A stretch of DNA of 26,476 bases from an uncultured Collinsella sp. (GCA_900762015.1 CAAFEX010000029.1:1-26476); one strand, 5' to 3'; shown: positions 5,876 to 14,338, counted from the first letter of the stretch. The notes: generated by a model not told the origin, from the sequence alone. Numbers and translations: made by a program.

Positions 5876-7546
5876 CTAGTGGCGGAGTCCCAGCAGGCCG
5901 CGGCCGCGATGACGGGCCTCAGCGGACACCTGGGCATGCGGGCCGGCGGCCTTGACAGACTCGGGCAGGTGCGAGTACTTCTTCTCGAAGTTCTCCTCGA
6001 ACATCACCGCCAGGTTGTGCGCGGCCTCGTCGTAGCGCGCAGTGCTCTGCCAGTACTGGCGCGGCACCAGGATGCCGTCGGGCACACCGTGGCACGTAGT
6101 GGGAATGTCGACATTAAAGATGTCGTCGTGCACAAACTCGCTGTCCTCGATGGTACCATCGAGGGCGCGAGCGACCAGTGAGCGCGTGTAGGCAAGCTCG
6201 ATGCGATGACCCACGCCGTAGCCGCCGCCAATCCAGCCGGTGTTGACCAGGTAGACGCGCGTACGGCCGTCGGCGATGCGCTCGCCGAGCATCTTAGCGT
6301 AGACCATGGGGTCGAGCGGCATAAACGGCTCGCCAAACAGCGAGGAGAACGTGGGCGTGGGCTCGGTGACGCCGACCTCGGTGCCGGGGATCTTGGCCGT
6401 AAAGCCCGTCACAAAGTGATACATGGCGGCGTCGGCCGTCAGGCGCGAGATGGGCGGCAGCACGCCAAAGGCGTCGCAGGTCAAAAACAGCACGACGCTC
6501 GGAGTGGTGCCCATGCCCTTGGTCCACGCGTTGGGAATGTGCTCGACGGGATAGGCCACGCGCGTGTTGTGCGTGATCGAGACGTCGTCGTAGTTGGGCT
6601 TGCGATTCTCATCGAGTACCACGTTTTCACAGATGGCGCCAAAGCGGACGGCGTTAAAGATCTCGGGCTCATGAAATGCATCCAAGCCCTCGCACTTGGC
6701 ATAGCAGCCGCCCTCGACGTTAAAGATGCCCATATCGGACCAGCCGTGCTCGTCATCGCCGATCAGCAGGCGTGTGGGATTGGCCGAAAGCGTGGTCTTG
6801 CCGGTGCCGGACAGGCCAAAGAACACCGCGGTCTCGTGCGTGACGGGATCCATGCTGGCCGAGCAATGCATGGGCAGTACGTCGTCCTCGACGGGCAGCA
6901 GGTAATTCATGACGCTGAAGATGGACTTTTTGATCTCGCCGGAGTAGCCGGTGCCGGCGACCAGAATCACGCGTTCCTGGAAGTTGATGACCACGGCAGC
7001 GCTGGAGTTGAGGCCCTTGATGGCGGGGTCGCACTGGTAACCGGGCGCTGCGAGCACGCAGAAGTCGGGCTCACCGGTGCGCGCGATTTCGCGGGCGAGC
7101 GGGCGGGCGAGCATCTGCTTGATAAAGAGTGCCTGGCTGGCACGCTCGCAGGCAACGAGCAGTCGACGCGTGTGGTTGCGGTCGGCGCCTGCCATGCCGC
7201 GGGTGACGAACACATCGCGCTCGTTGAGATAGTCGACGATGCCGGCCTTGATGGCCTCATAGCCCTCGACGGACAGCGGGCGGTTGACCGCGCCCCAGGC
7301 AATCTTGTCGTGAACATCGGGGGTGTCAACGATAAAGCGATCGTTGGGAGAACGGCCGGTGCGCTCCCCCGTCTCGATCACCAGAGCGCCGTTGGATGCC
7401 ATGCGGCCTTCTTCGCGGCGGATGGCGTGCTCGACGAGCTCCGCGGCGGGTAGATCGACCAGCAGACGGGGCTGATTCTCGGCGGGATCTTCAACGAGCG
7501 TAATACCAAAGTTGGACAAAACTTCTGCAGGGGTAACACCAGGCAT
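5876..7546 (-). CDS. pckA: Phosphoenolpyruvate carboxykinase (ATP)
   Basis: A 556-residue cytosolic enzyme interconverting oxaloacetate + ATP and PEP + CO2 + ADP. It is gluconeogenic, or in fermenters runs toward oxaloacetate and succinate. Substrate motif RTGRSPNDRF (62-71), GTGYSGEIKKS (198-208), the P-loop GLSGTGKT (244-251) and the metal site IGDDEHGW (262-269) mark the ATP-dependent class, not the GTP class. The length is slightly above the usual 520-540 because of an N-terminal extension. The start at 7546 has AAAGGAGG four bases ahead; the open frame to 7660 overlaps regulatory palindromes and is rejected. Two upstream palindromes suggest catabolite or metabolic control. The gene ends at a hairpin repeat. 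Confidence 0.97.
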   Translation of the reverse strand: MPGVTPAEVLSNFGITLVEDPAENQPRLLVDLPAAELVEHAIRREEGRMASNGALVIETGERTGRSPNDRFIVDTPDVHDKIAWGAVNRPLSVEGYEAIKAGIVDYLNERDVFVTRGMAGADRNHTRRLLVACERASQALFIKQMLARPLAREIARTGEPDFCVLAAPGYQCDPAIKGLNSSAAVVINFQERVILVAGTGYSGEIKKSIFSVMNYLLPVEDDVLPMHCSASMDPVTHETAVFFGLSGTGKTTLSANPTRLLIGDDEHGWSDMGIFNVEGGCYAKCEGLDAFHEPEIFNAVRFGAICENVVLDENRKPNYDDVSITHNTRVAYPVEHIPNAWTKGMGTTPSVVLFLTCDAFGVLPPISRLTADAAMYHFVTGFTAKIPGTEVGVTEPTPTFSSLFGEPFMPLDPMVYAKMLGERIADGRTRVYLVNTGWIGGGYGVGHRIELAYTRSLVARALDGTIEDSEFVHDDIFNVDIPTTCHGVPDGILVPRQYWQSTARYDEAAHNLAVMFEENFEKKYSHLPESVKAAGPHAQVSAEARHRGRGLLGLRH

Positions 7547-7586
7547 GGGGCCTCCTTTAAAAACGCGACACGTGGACACGGCACGC

Positions 7587-7604
7587 ACTTTACTCACGTA
7601 AAGT
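7587..7604. promoter_or_regulatory. Inverted repeat upstream of pckA
   Basis: ACTTTAC-TCAC-GTAAAGT is a perfect 7-4-7 palindrome 41-58 bases upstream of the pckA start, well placed for an operator. The factor is unknown. Confidence 0.5.
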
Positions 7605-7620
7605 CCTTTGTACCCGATCT

Positions 7621-7636
7621 GCAAAAACGTTTTTGC
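7621..7636. promoter_or_regulatory. LacI/CcpA-type palindrome upstream of pckA
   Basis: GCAAAAACGTTTTTGC is a perfect 16-bp palindrome with a central CG, the layout of LacI/GalR-family operators and catabolite-responsive elements. It lies 75-90 bases upstream of the pckA start. Sugar-dependent control of a gluconeogenic gene fits, but the binding protein is not in this window. Confidence 0.5.
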
Positions 7637-7687
7637 GGCAATGGTGAAGCGCCCGCCCAACGGTCAAAAATCGCAGACAAGCGGCCC

Positions 7688-7823
7688 AGTCATTGGGGAC
7701 GTTCTTAAACGACTAGTCATTGGGGACACTCTTGAACAGGCAACATCCAAGGAGTGTCCCCGGATGCCGGCACTTAGAGACGTTCCCAAAGTGCCGGCAC
7801 ATAAGGAACGTCCCTAAGTGCCG
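7688..7823. repeat. Compound REP-like repeat between pckA and lactate permease
   Basis: The block contains AGTCATTGGGGAC twice, 27 bases apart (7688-7700, 7715-7727). A 10-bp inverted repeat GGGGACACTC / GAGTGTCCCC (7722-7731, 7752-7761) follows. A 19-bp inverted repeat (7768-7786 with 7805-7823, one mismatch) encloses the palindrome GTGCCGGCAC (7791-7800). The outer arm ends one base before the stop codon of the permease, so it is likely the 3' end of that transcript. Layout resembles bacterial interspersed mosaic/REP elements. Confidence 0.75.
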
Positions 7824-7824
7824 A

Positions 7825-9396
7825 CTACAGCGGCAGGTTTTGGCCGAGCATGGCTATGACGCTCATGAGGATCAGCATGCCGGCAGCGTAGGGTAGCACC
7901 GCGCCCAGGAGTTCGGCATCCTTACCGCGCACGTGCACGGCGGCAAGACCAATGGCGAGGGTCTGCGGCGAGATCATCTTGCCGGCGGCAACGCCAAGCG
8001 CGTTCAGCGCAACCATCCAGTAGTCACTCACGCCCAGCGCGGTGGCGGCCTGGCTCTGGATGGGGCCAAACAGCATGCCCGAGGACGTGCCCGAACCGGT
8101 CACGAAAGCACCGACCGCACCAATCCACGGAGCCAGAATCGGGTACAGACCGCCAGCGACCGCAATGCAAAATGCGCTGATCGACGAAATCATGCCGGCA
8201 TAGCCCATCACCTTGGCGCAGCCCAGCACCGAAAGCATGGTGATAACCGTCGGCGTCATCTGCTTGACGGTCGCGGCCAGCACCTCGCCCATCATGCGCG
8301 GCGAAGCACCCTGAATGGCGCCGCCGACAAACGCCGCCAGGAAAATCCAGACACCTGGCGTGTTGATCCACGAAAACGTAAGCGTACCGGGATTCTCACC
8401 GCAATACACCTGCACGTGGCTCGCAAACGGCGCGAGCGCAGCATGTACAGCGGGCACCAGATTAGACGTGCCTAGCAGCAACACAAAAATCAGGATGAAG
8501 CACGACCAGGCCGAAAGCGCCGACTTAACGGTGAGCTTCTCCCCCGCCTCGATATTCATGTGAAAGCGTGCGTCCAGATGCCCCGACTTCTCGGCACGCA
8601 TGGCAAGCGCAGCGGTCAGCGCGAGCGAAACGATAGATCCTACGACCACGGCCAGCTCGGGACCCACAAACATGGCAACGACCAAAGCCGCGCCGACAAA
8701 CGACACGCCGGAGAGCAACGCCACGCCGGCAACACCGTGTAGGCGCTCGCCCACACTCGCGGCATTGCCCTGGTCATCGGCAACACGGCCCGCAACCAGC
8801 ACAATAAATAGCGGCATCACCACAAAGAACGGTGCGAGCTGCACCAGCTGAACGGTCGCCAGGTGCAGGGAATCCAAACCCACCAGGTCGGCAACGGACA
8901 CCGTGGGAATGCCGATGGAGCCGTAGGGCGTGGGCACGCCGTTGGCCAGCAGGCAGATGAGCACGGCAGGCACGGCCTCAAAGCCCAGACCCGCGAGCAT
9001 GCCGGCGGGAATGGCGACAGCGGTACCGAAGCCGGCCATGCCCTCCATAAAGCCACCGAAGCACCAAGCCACGAGCAGCGCCAGCAGACGGCGGTCGCTG
9101 CTGATAGAGGTGATCATGCTGCCGATCACGTCCATGGCGCCCGTACGAACGCACAGGTTATACGTGAACACCGCGGCGATGATCACCAGGACGATGGGCC
9201 ACAGAGCCATCAAAAAACCTTCGAGCGAGGCGGTCGCGATCTGCGCTGCCGGCAGGTGCCACCATGCGAAGGCAAGCAAGCACGAAAGGACAAACGATCC
9301 GATAGCGGCCTTCCAAGCTGGCCATTTAAAGCACAGCAGCATCACGACCAGCCAAATAATCGGCACAAGAGCCAGTAAGAATGCGGCGACGTCCAT
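7825..9396 (-). CDS. L-lactate permease (LctP/LldP family)
   Basis: A 523-residue inner-membrane carrier with about a dozen or more hydrophobic helices. Family members take up lactate, and some take up glycolate, by proton symport. Recognisable segments are the N-terminal PIIWLVVMLL helix, GGFMEGMAGFGTAVAIPAGM (about residues 114-133), LLANGVPTPYGSIGIPT (about 149-165) and, near the end, GAFVTGSGTSSGMLFGPIQS. The length is close to the typical 530-560. The start follows AAGGAG nine bases upstream. No lactate dehydrogenase or lutABC genes are adjacent, so substrate preference is inferred. The gene stands alone, with compound repeats against its stop codon and a TTGAAC-N5-GTTCAA palindrome (9501-9517) about 105 bases upstream of its start. 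Confidence 0.93.
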   Translation of the reverse strand: MDVAAFLLALVPIIWLVVMLLCFKWPAWKAAIGSFVLSCLLAFAWWHLPAAQIATASLEGFLMALWPIVLVIIAAVFTYNLCVRTGAMDVIGSMITSISSDRRLLALLVAWCFGGFMEGMAGFGTAVAIPAGMLAGLGFEAVPAVLICLLANGVPTPYGSIGIPTVSVADLVGLDSLHLATVQLVQLAPFFVVMPLFIVLVAGRVADDQGNAASVGERLHGVAGVALLSGVSFVGAALVVAMFVGPELAVVVGSIVSLALTAALAMRAEKSGHLDARFHMNIEAGEKLTVKSALSAWSCFILIFVLLLGTSNLVPAVHAALAPFASHVQVYCGENPGTLTFSWINTPGVWIFLAAFVGGAIQGASPRMMGEVLAATVKQMTPTVITMLSVLGCAKVMGYAGMISSISAFCIAVAGGLYPILAPWIGAVGAFVTGSGTSSGMLFGPIQSQAATALGVSDYWMVALNALGVAAGKMISPQTLAIGLAAVHVRGKDAELLGAVLPYAAGMLILMSVIAMLGQNLPL

Positions 9397-9500
9397 AGGT
9401 AGAAGCTCCTTGGTACCGCGTGGGCGGCATCGGGGGTGTCACAAAACTTCAACAGGATACCGCACGTTTACCGACAAATTACAGCCGCCCGCCGAAATTA

Positions 9501-9517
9501 TTGAACAATCCGTTCAA
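9501..9517. promoter_or_regulatory. Palindrome between the divergent lactate permease and flippase genes
   Basis: TTGAAC-AATCC-GTTCAA is a 6-5-6 inverted repeat in the 180-base divergent spacer. A TATACT -10-like box for the flippase lies at 9543-9548. The palindrome could control either gene; no binding protein is known. Confidence 0.35.
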
Positions 9518-9576
9518 AAACACGAGCGAACACCGTCGCGTCTATACTAAAGCGCAGCAATAGAAAGGACTCCGCT

Positions 9577-11157
9577 TTGAGTATCACGCCCCTCGATAGC
9601 ATTCGCCGCGCCATCGCCCGCCGCAACGGCACCTCCAACCCCGCTGCATCGAAGGACGGCGCCGCGAAGGCCCAGGGCGGCCGCATCGAGAACGGCCTCT
9701 TCCCTGCCTCGCACACTGCCGAGGAACTCGCACGCATCCAAGAGCTGAGTCAGCGCAACGCCGGCGGGCCCGATAGCAGCCAAGCCACACGTCGCCGGCG
9801 CGAACGCGATCGGGAGCCCGGCCCCGTCCGCCGCATGGTCAACGCTTGGTGGAACCGTCTGCTCGGCGCCGTCTACGGCGGCGGGTTCTCCACGCAAGAG
9901 GCTGAATACGAAGAGCACGCCACCAGCCGCGACTATCTTTGGAACACCCTCGGCACCGCCGTGTGGGGTCTGGCGTTTCCGTTGCTCACCATCGTGTCTA
10001 CGCAGCTCGTGGGCGCCGAAGAAGCCGGCAAGTTCTCCATCGCCTTTGTCACCGGCACGCTCATCATGATCGCGTGCAACTACGGCGTGCGCAATTTCCA
10101 GGTCTCGGACATCGACGAAAAGACGTCCTTTGCCTCCTACCAGCTCAACCGCTGGCTTTGCGGAGCGCTCGCCCTAGGCTGCGGCCTCATGTACAGCAGC
10201 GCCCGCGGCTATGACACGCAGATGGCGACGATCGGCCTGGGCGTCTACCTGTATAAGGTCATCGACGGCGTCGCCGACGTGTACGAAGGCCGCCTGCAGC
10301 AGGCCGACAAGCTCTACCTGGCTGGCATGAGCCAAACGCTACGCTCCGTCGGCGTCATCGCGGTCTTTAGCGTGGCGCTGTTCCTCACGCGCAGCATGCC
10401 CATCGCGGCCATGGTCATGGGTGTCACCGCGATCGCCTCGCTCGTGCTGGTCACCGCGCCGCTCGCCCTGCTCGAGACCGAAAAATCGCGCCGCGTGAGC
10501 CTGCGCGAGGTCGGCCACCTGTTTGTCCAGTGCGCTCCGCTCTTTGGTGCATTGTTCCTGTTCAACCTTATCGAGAGCATGCCCAAGTTTGTGATGGAAG
10601 GCACACTGGCCTACAAATACCAGCTGTACTTTAATGCCCTGTTTTTTCCGGCTCAGGCTATTCTACTGAGCATTGGATTTGTCTATAAACCGCAGCTTTT
10701 GCGTCTGTCGAGCATTTGGGCGAACCCGCGCAAACGCCGCCGTTTTGACTTGATCATTATTGCCGTTATGGCGCTAATCGTGGCCATAACCGGCGTGTGC
10801 GCCGCATTTATGGCAGGCCCCGGCATTCCCCTCATGAGCTTTATGTACGGCCTCAACTTTGAGCGCTACCGCACATTGGCGCTGCTGATGGTCGTCGCCG
10901 GCGGCGTAACCGCGGCCATCGATTTTATCTACGCCATTATCACGGTGCTGCGCCACGCTGGAGACGTCACCAAGATCTACCTGATTTGTTTTGCCGCGAG
11001 CGTGGTACTGCCGGTGATTCTAATCAATCTACTCGGCCTGATGGGCGCCGTCGTAAGCTACCTAGCCATCATGGCCCTGCTGCTGGTACTGTTGGTTATC
11101 GAGTACGCCCACATCCGCCAACGCATAGAGAGGGACCGGAATCCGTACGGCGCCTAA
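9577..11157 (+). CDS. Polysaccharide/lipid-linked oligosaccharide flippase (MOP superfamily)
   Basis: A 526-residue membrane protein with about 12 hydrophobic helices, resembling Wzx/RfbX-type exporters of the MOP superfamily that flip undecaprenyl-linked sugars across the membrane. The transmembrane part begins near residue 120 (WNTLGTAVWGLAFPLLTIVS), with GVRNFQVSDIDE and IDGVADVYEGRLQQADKLYL typical of such flippases. Unusually, about 118 mostly polar, Arg-rich residues precede the first helix and are probably cytosolic. The start is TTG with AAAGGA seven bases upstream; no better ATG exists in frame. It is monocistronic, not in a sugar-polymer cluster, so the substrate is unknown. The WecA-like enzyme at the window start could act in the same pathway. 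Confidence 0.83.
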   Translation: MSITPLDSIRRAIARRNGTSNPAASKDGAAKAQGGRIENGLFPASHTAEELARIQELSQRNAGGPDSSQATRRRRERDREPGPVRRMVNAWWNRLLGAVYGGGFSTQEAEYEEHATSRDYLWNTLGTAVWGLAFPLLTIVSTQLVGAEEAGKFSIAFVTGTLIMIACNYGVRNFQVSDIDEKTSFASYQLNRWLCGALALGCGLMYSSARGYDTQMATIGLGVYLYKVIDGVADVYEGRLQQADKLYLAGMSQTLRSVGVIAVFSVALFLTRSMPIAAMVMGVTAIASLVLVTAPLALLETEKSRRVSLREVGHLFVQCAPLFGALFLFNLIESMPKFVMEGTLAYKYQLYFNALFFPAQAILLSIGFVYKPQLLRLSSIWANPRKRRRFDLIIIAVMALIVAITGVCAAFMAGPGIPLMSFMYGLNFERYRTLALLMVVAGGVTAAIDFIYAIITVLRHAGDVTKIYLICFAASVVLPVILINLLGLMGAVVSYLAIMALLLVLLVIEYAHIRQRIERDRNPYGA

Positions 11158-11173
11158 TTGCGGCGATGGGAGC

Positions 11174-11186
11174 AGCTAATTTGCGG
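11174..11186 (+). repeat. AGCTAATTTG 3'-end motif, copy 1
   Basis: AGCTAATTTGCGG begins 16 bases after the flippase stop. The same 13 bases recur at 14172-14184 after the antiporter stop, and a 10-base version follows the metallophosphatase stop at 11441-11450 on the minus strand. Confidence 0.5.
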
Positions 11187-11226
11187 TGGAATCACCCCGG
11201 CTGGGGTCTCGTTGCGGACACGCAAA

Positions 11227-11351
11227 ACTAAGTGAGTAGACTTTTACCGAATCCCGCACCACACCGACAAAGCACAAGTCCGTGACCTGCGGTTTTATTG
11301 AGGCAAATATGTTGGGTGCTCGGCATTTCCAAAAAAGTCTACTCACTTAGT
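11227..11351. repeat. 125-bp element with perfect 19-bp terminal inverted repeats
   Basis: The left arm (11227-11245, ACTAAGTGAGTAGACTTTT) and right arm (11333-11351) are exact reverse complements around 87 bases of interior with no frame. It lies in the 307-base gap between convergent flippase and metallophosphatase genes. No target-site duplication is evident. It could be a MITE-like non-autonomous element or a two-way transcription barrier. The rest of the gap (11158-11226, 11352-11464) holds AGCTAATTTG motifs and no gene. Confidence 0.7.
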
Positions 11352-11440
11352 CAGCGGGCAGCCAAATGATTATTTAATCCCCGTCCGAGAGAAGTCAATT
11401 AGCGGGCAGAAGGGCAAAAGTAGTCAAAAAAGCCCCGTCC

Positions 11441-11450
11441 CAAATTAGCT
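11441..11450 (-). repeat. AGCTAATTTG 3'-end motif, copy 2
   Basis: The minus-strand motif begins 14 bases after the metallophosphatase stop. Downstream on that strand comes GGGACGGGGC followed by six T residues, but without an obvious stem partner, so terminator function is unproven. Confidence 0.45.
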
Positions 11451-11464
11451 ACCGTTTGCACCGA

Positions 11465-12304
11465 TTATTCGCCCGGGTTGATGTTCGCGTAGAACTCCGC
11501 CCCGTCGTCCAGGCGCAGGATGCCCACGCGGCCGAACTCGGAGCCGGTGGCGGCGGCGCAGTCGATGTCGATGCGATCGGGCACACCGGCAGTGTCCTCG
11601 CCGCCCAAGCGCACGATCTGCCCGCGTCCCGATTCCTCATCGAGCCCCGCCAGACCACCGACCTCGCAATAGCGCCCAAGCGATACCGTGGGCGTGTGGC
11701 CACTCACCACGACCGGGCCCTTGCCCTCGGCAGAAAGCAGCCCGGTCGGCACATCCCAATAGCCGTGACGAATCCATAGCAGGTCATCGGACGACTGCAC
11801 CGCGAGCATCTGCTGCAGCAGCTCGCGATCGGCACCCACCGCTCCGACGCCATCGGCACAATCGACGCCATGCTCAAGCAAAAACGCGCGCGCCGCCTTC
11901 ATCTCGATTCCAGCATGTACCAACAGATACGGGCGCTCCTCGGTCTCGACCACCGCGTAGAGCGGCAGCGCGGCCATCCATCGCACGAGCTCCTCGTATG
12001 CCTCAAATTCCATGTCGTTGAGCTGCTCGCGCGTCGTCCAGCCACCGTTGATATCCCAGGTCTCGGCATCGAGCGGATCCTGACCAATGATGGCATCGAG
12101 CATGATCTGCTCGTGATTACCCTTGAGCACGTGGGCGTTGGGCAGCGAGCGCACGAGCATAATAACGCCGACCGGATCGGGCCCGCGGTCGATCATGTCG
12201 CCCAGCACGTACAGCGTGTCGTCGGACGTCAACGAGATCTTAGACAGGGCCTCGTCAAGCGCACGCACGTGCCCGTGAGCATCAGATGTCACATAGATCG
12301 CCAT
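11465..12304 (-). CDS. Metallophosphatase of the PPP/ApaH-like family
   Basis: A 279-residue calcineurin-like phosphoesterase. The metal-binding signatures appear in order: SDAHGH (residues 7-12, in place of the usual GDxHG), GDMIDRGPDP (35-44), GNHE (62-65) and VSGHTPT in the second half. This pattern is that of serine/threonine protein phosphatases and diadenosine tetraphosphate hydrolases (PrpA/PrpB/ApaH group), which use two metal ions. Whether the substrate is a phosphoprotein or a dinucleotide cannot be told. The start follows GGAGAGG six bases upstream. It is a single gene between two oppositely oriented genes; a TACAAT box lies about 80 bases upstream. Confidence 0.88.
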   Translation of the reverse strand: MAIYVTSDAHGHVRALDEALSKISLTSDDTLYVLGDMIDRGPDPVGVIMLVRSLPNAHVLKGNHEQIMLDAIIGQDPLDAETWDINGGWTTREQLNDMEFEAYEELVRWMAALPLYAVVETEERPYLLVHAGIEMKAARAFLLEHGVDCADGVGAVGADRELLQQMLAVQSSDDLLWIRHGYWDVPTGLLSAEGKGPVVVSGHTPTVSLGRYCEVGGLAGLDEESGRGQIVRLGGEDTAGVPDRIDIDCAAATGSEFGRVGILRLDDGAEFYANINPGE

Positions 12305-12557
12305 GGTACGCCTCTCCTTGCATTGCGGCCGAAGCCCGGTGCCGCAACTAAAACTTCAAGTTGAACTTAAACGTTACCCATTGTACTCCGTTGCAATAAA
12401 GCTGGAAAGGGTTTCCGGGCAGAGGCAAAGACGGCGGCCGTCTATGACGATATCGCGCACGCCCGCAATCCAACCCCATAAACCCACCATCTTTGGGTAC
12501 AAATAACCGCAGGCAACTGACCGTGCCACGCCAACCACCCAGGAGCGGACACCATCT

Positions 12558-14159
12558 ATGAACCAGATCCTTCTCTTTATCGGCCTCGTCATCATTTTGT
12601 GCCTGACCATCAAACCCGTCGGCAAAAAACTCCCCTTCCCCACCCTGCTCATCTTTATCGCACTCGGCATGCTGTTGGGCGTCAACGGCCCGGCGCATAT
12701 CGACTTTAGCGACTACGCGCTCACCGAAACCGTCTGCAGCACGGCGCTGCTGTTCATCATGTTCTACGGCGGCTTTAACACCAACATCGACCGCGCCAAG
12801 CCCGTCGCCGTGCCCGCGGTGCTGCTGAGCACGCTCGGCGTCGTCATCACCGCAGGCATCACCGGCGTGTTCGCCCACTTCGTGCTGGGCTTCGACTGGA
12901 TCGGCGGCCTGCTGCTGGGATCAGTCGTGGCATCCACCGACGCGGCCAGCGTCTTTAGCGTGCTGCGCGAGCACAGCCTGTCGCTGAGGGGCGGCACCGA
13001 CTCGCTGCTCGAGGTCGAATCGGGCTCCAACGACCCCGTCGCCTACATGCTCACCGCCGTGCTCGCCACACTCGCAGCCGGCGGCGACATCAACATTCCC
13101 GCACTGCTGGCTAAGCAGATTATCCTGGGCGTGGGCCTGGGCCTCGTCATCGGCTGGGCGGCGGGCCGTCTGATTGAACGCGCGCACGCAACGGCCGAGG
13201 GCGCGCAGACCATCTTTTTGTTCGCCGTGGCGATCGTCGCCTACGCGCTGCCGAGCTACCTGGGCGGCAACGGCTTTCTAGCTGTATACCTGGCCGGCAT
13301 TGTACTGGGCGCCAGCGACATCACCGGCAAAGTCGAGATGGCGCACTTCTTTGACACCCTCACCGAGATGGCGGAGATGACGATCTTCTTTTTGCTCGGC
13401 CTGCTCGTCACGCCCGCACGCCTGCCGCAGATGCTGCTTCCGGGCCTGGCACTCATGGCGTTTATGCTCTTCGTGAGCCGTCCCATCGCCGTCGGCGTGC
13501 TCTTGGCGCCCTTTAAGACGAACCCCCGCCAGGTCGCGCTCGTAAGCTGGGCGGGCCTGCGCGGAGCAGCTTCGGTCGTCTTTAGTCTCTTTGCCGTGGT
13601 GGCCGGCGTTCCCGGTGGACACGACCTATTTGACCTGGTCTTTGTGATTGCCGTGTCGAGCATTGTGGTGCAGGGCTCGCTGCTACCAGCAGTGGCGAAG
13701 AAGCTCGATATGATCGATGCGACCGGCGACGTGCGCCGCACCTTTAACGACTACCGCGACGAGGACGGCATGTCGTTTGTAAAGCTCAAGGTGGGCGCTG
13801 GACATCCGTTTGCCGGACGCTCGCTCGCGGACATTGGCAGCGCCACCGACATGCTCGTGGTCCTGGTGCTGCGCGACGGGGCGCACCCGGTACTGCCCAA
13901 TGGCGACACCGTGATCCAGGAAGGCGATCTGCTGGTGATGGCCGCCCCAACGTTCGAAGAGCGTGCCGAGGTTACGCTGCGCGAGGTCACCGTGACGCCC
14001 CACGGTCGCCTGGCCGGCCAGCGCCTGCGCGATGTGCCGCAAGGCAAGCATCCGTTTATTGTGGTGATGCTCAAGCGCGACGGCCAAACGATCATCCCAG
14101 ACGGCAACACCCTCATATACGCCGGCGACGAAGTCGTCATTGCCACGCTAGCGCCGTAG
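12558..14159 (+). CDS. K+/H+ (or Na+/H+) antiporter, CPA1/NhaP2 type with RCK_C domain
   Basis: A 533-residue protein. Residues 1 to about 385 form a 12-13 helix CPA1 exchanger with the ion-site segments SVVASTDAASVFSVLRE (122-138) and ESGSNDP (154-160), the latter carrying the essential Asn-Asp pair. The last 140 residues form a cytosolic regulatory part: a TrkA_C-like fold beginning near SFVKLKVGAGHPFAGRSL, followed by a second related segment ending in YAGDEVVIATLAP. In NhaP2/CvrA proteins this part senses ligand or ionic state. The length matches that group (550-580). AGGAG lies 12 bases before ATG, rather far. Role: exporting K+ or Na+ for pH and osmotic control. Confidence 0.9.
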   Translation: MNQILLFIGLVIILCLTIKPVGKKLPFPTLLIFIALGMLLGVNGPAHIDFSDYALTETVCSTALLFIMFYGGFNTNIDRAKPVAVPAVLLSTLGVVITAGITGVFAHFVLGFDWIGGLLLGSVVASTDAASVFSVLREHSLSLRGGTDSLLEVESGSNDPVAYMLTAVLATLAAGGDINIPALLAKQIILGVGLGLVIGWAAGRLIERAHATAEGAQTIFLFAVAIVAYALPSYLGGNGFLAVYLAGIVLGASDITGKVEMAHFFDTLTEMAEMTIFFLLGLLVTPARLPQMLLPGLALMAFMLFVSRPIAVGVLLAPFKTNPRQVALVSWAGLRGAASVVFSLFAVVAGVPGGHDLFDLVFVIAVSSIVVQGSLLPAVAKKLDMIDATGDVRRTFNDYRDEDGMSFVKLKVGAGHPFAGRSLADIGSATDMLVVLVLRDGAHPVLPNGDTVIQEGDLLVMAAPTFEERAEVTLREVTVTPHGRLAGQRLRDVPQGKHPFIVVMLKRDGQTIIPDGNTLIYAGDEVVIATLAP

Positions 14160-14171
14160 TGACCAGGAGGT

Positions 14172-14184
14172 AGCTAATTTGCGG
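14172..14184 (+). repeat. AGCTAATTTG 3'-end motif, copy 3
   Basis: AGCTAATTTGCGG begins 12 bases after the antiporter stop, identical over 13 bases to the copy after the flippase stop. The rest of the 227-base gap before serC holds no convincing gene. Confidence 0.5.
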
Positions 14185-14338
14185 CGAAGAGATCAAGCGC
14201 CTAGAGAACCTCATGCCTTCGCTTGCAGTTTTGGATTTGCCTGAGGAGTAAAGCACCCCTCCCCCATGTAACCATCCTGTAAATCATAGCAGCGCACTCG
14301 AGTTTTACCGTGATGCGGTCGCGCCTGGCGCTCCACTG

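Noticed and set aside
6206..7453. A 415-codon open frame on the plus strand opposite pckA
   Set aside because: It lies wholly antisense to a clearly conserved enzyme, has no family-like sequence, and long antisense frames are expected in GC-rich genes.
14172..14251. A 24-residue frame with a strong AGGAGG ahead, ending at the TAA near 14251
   Set aside because: It would need an ATT start, is very short and resembles nothing known; the leading bases are part of the AGCTAATTTG repeat.
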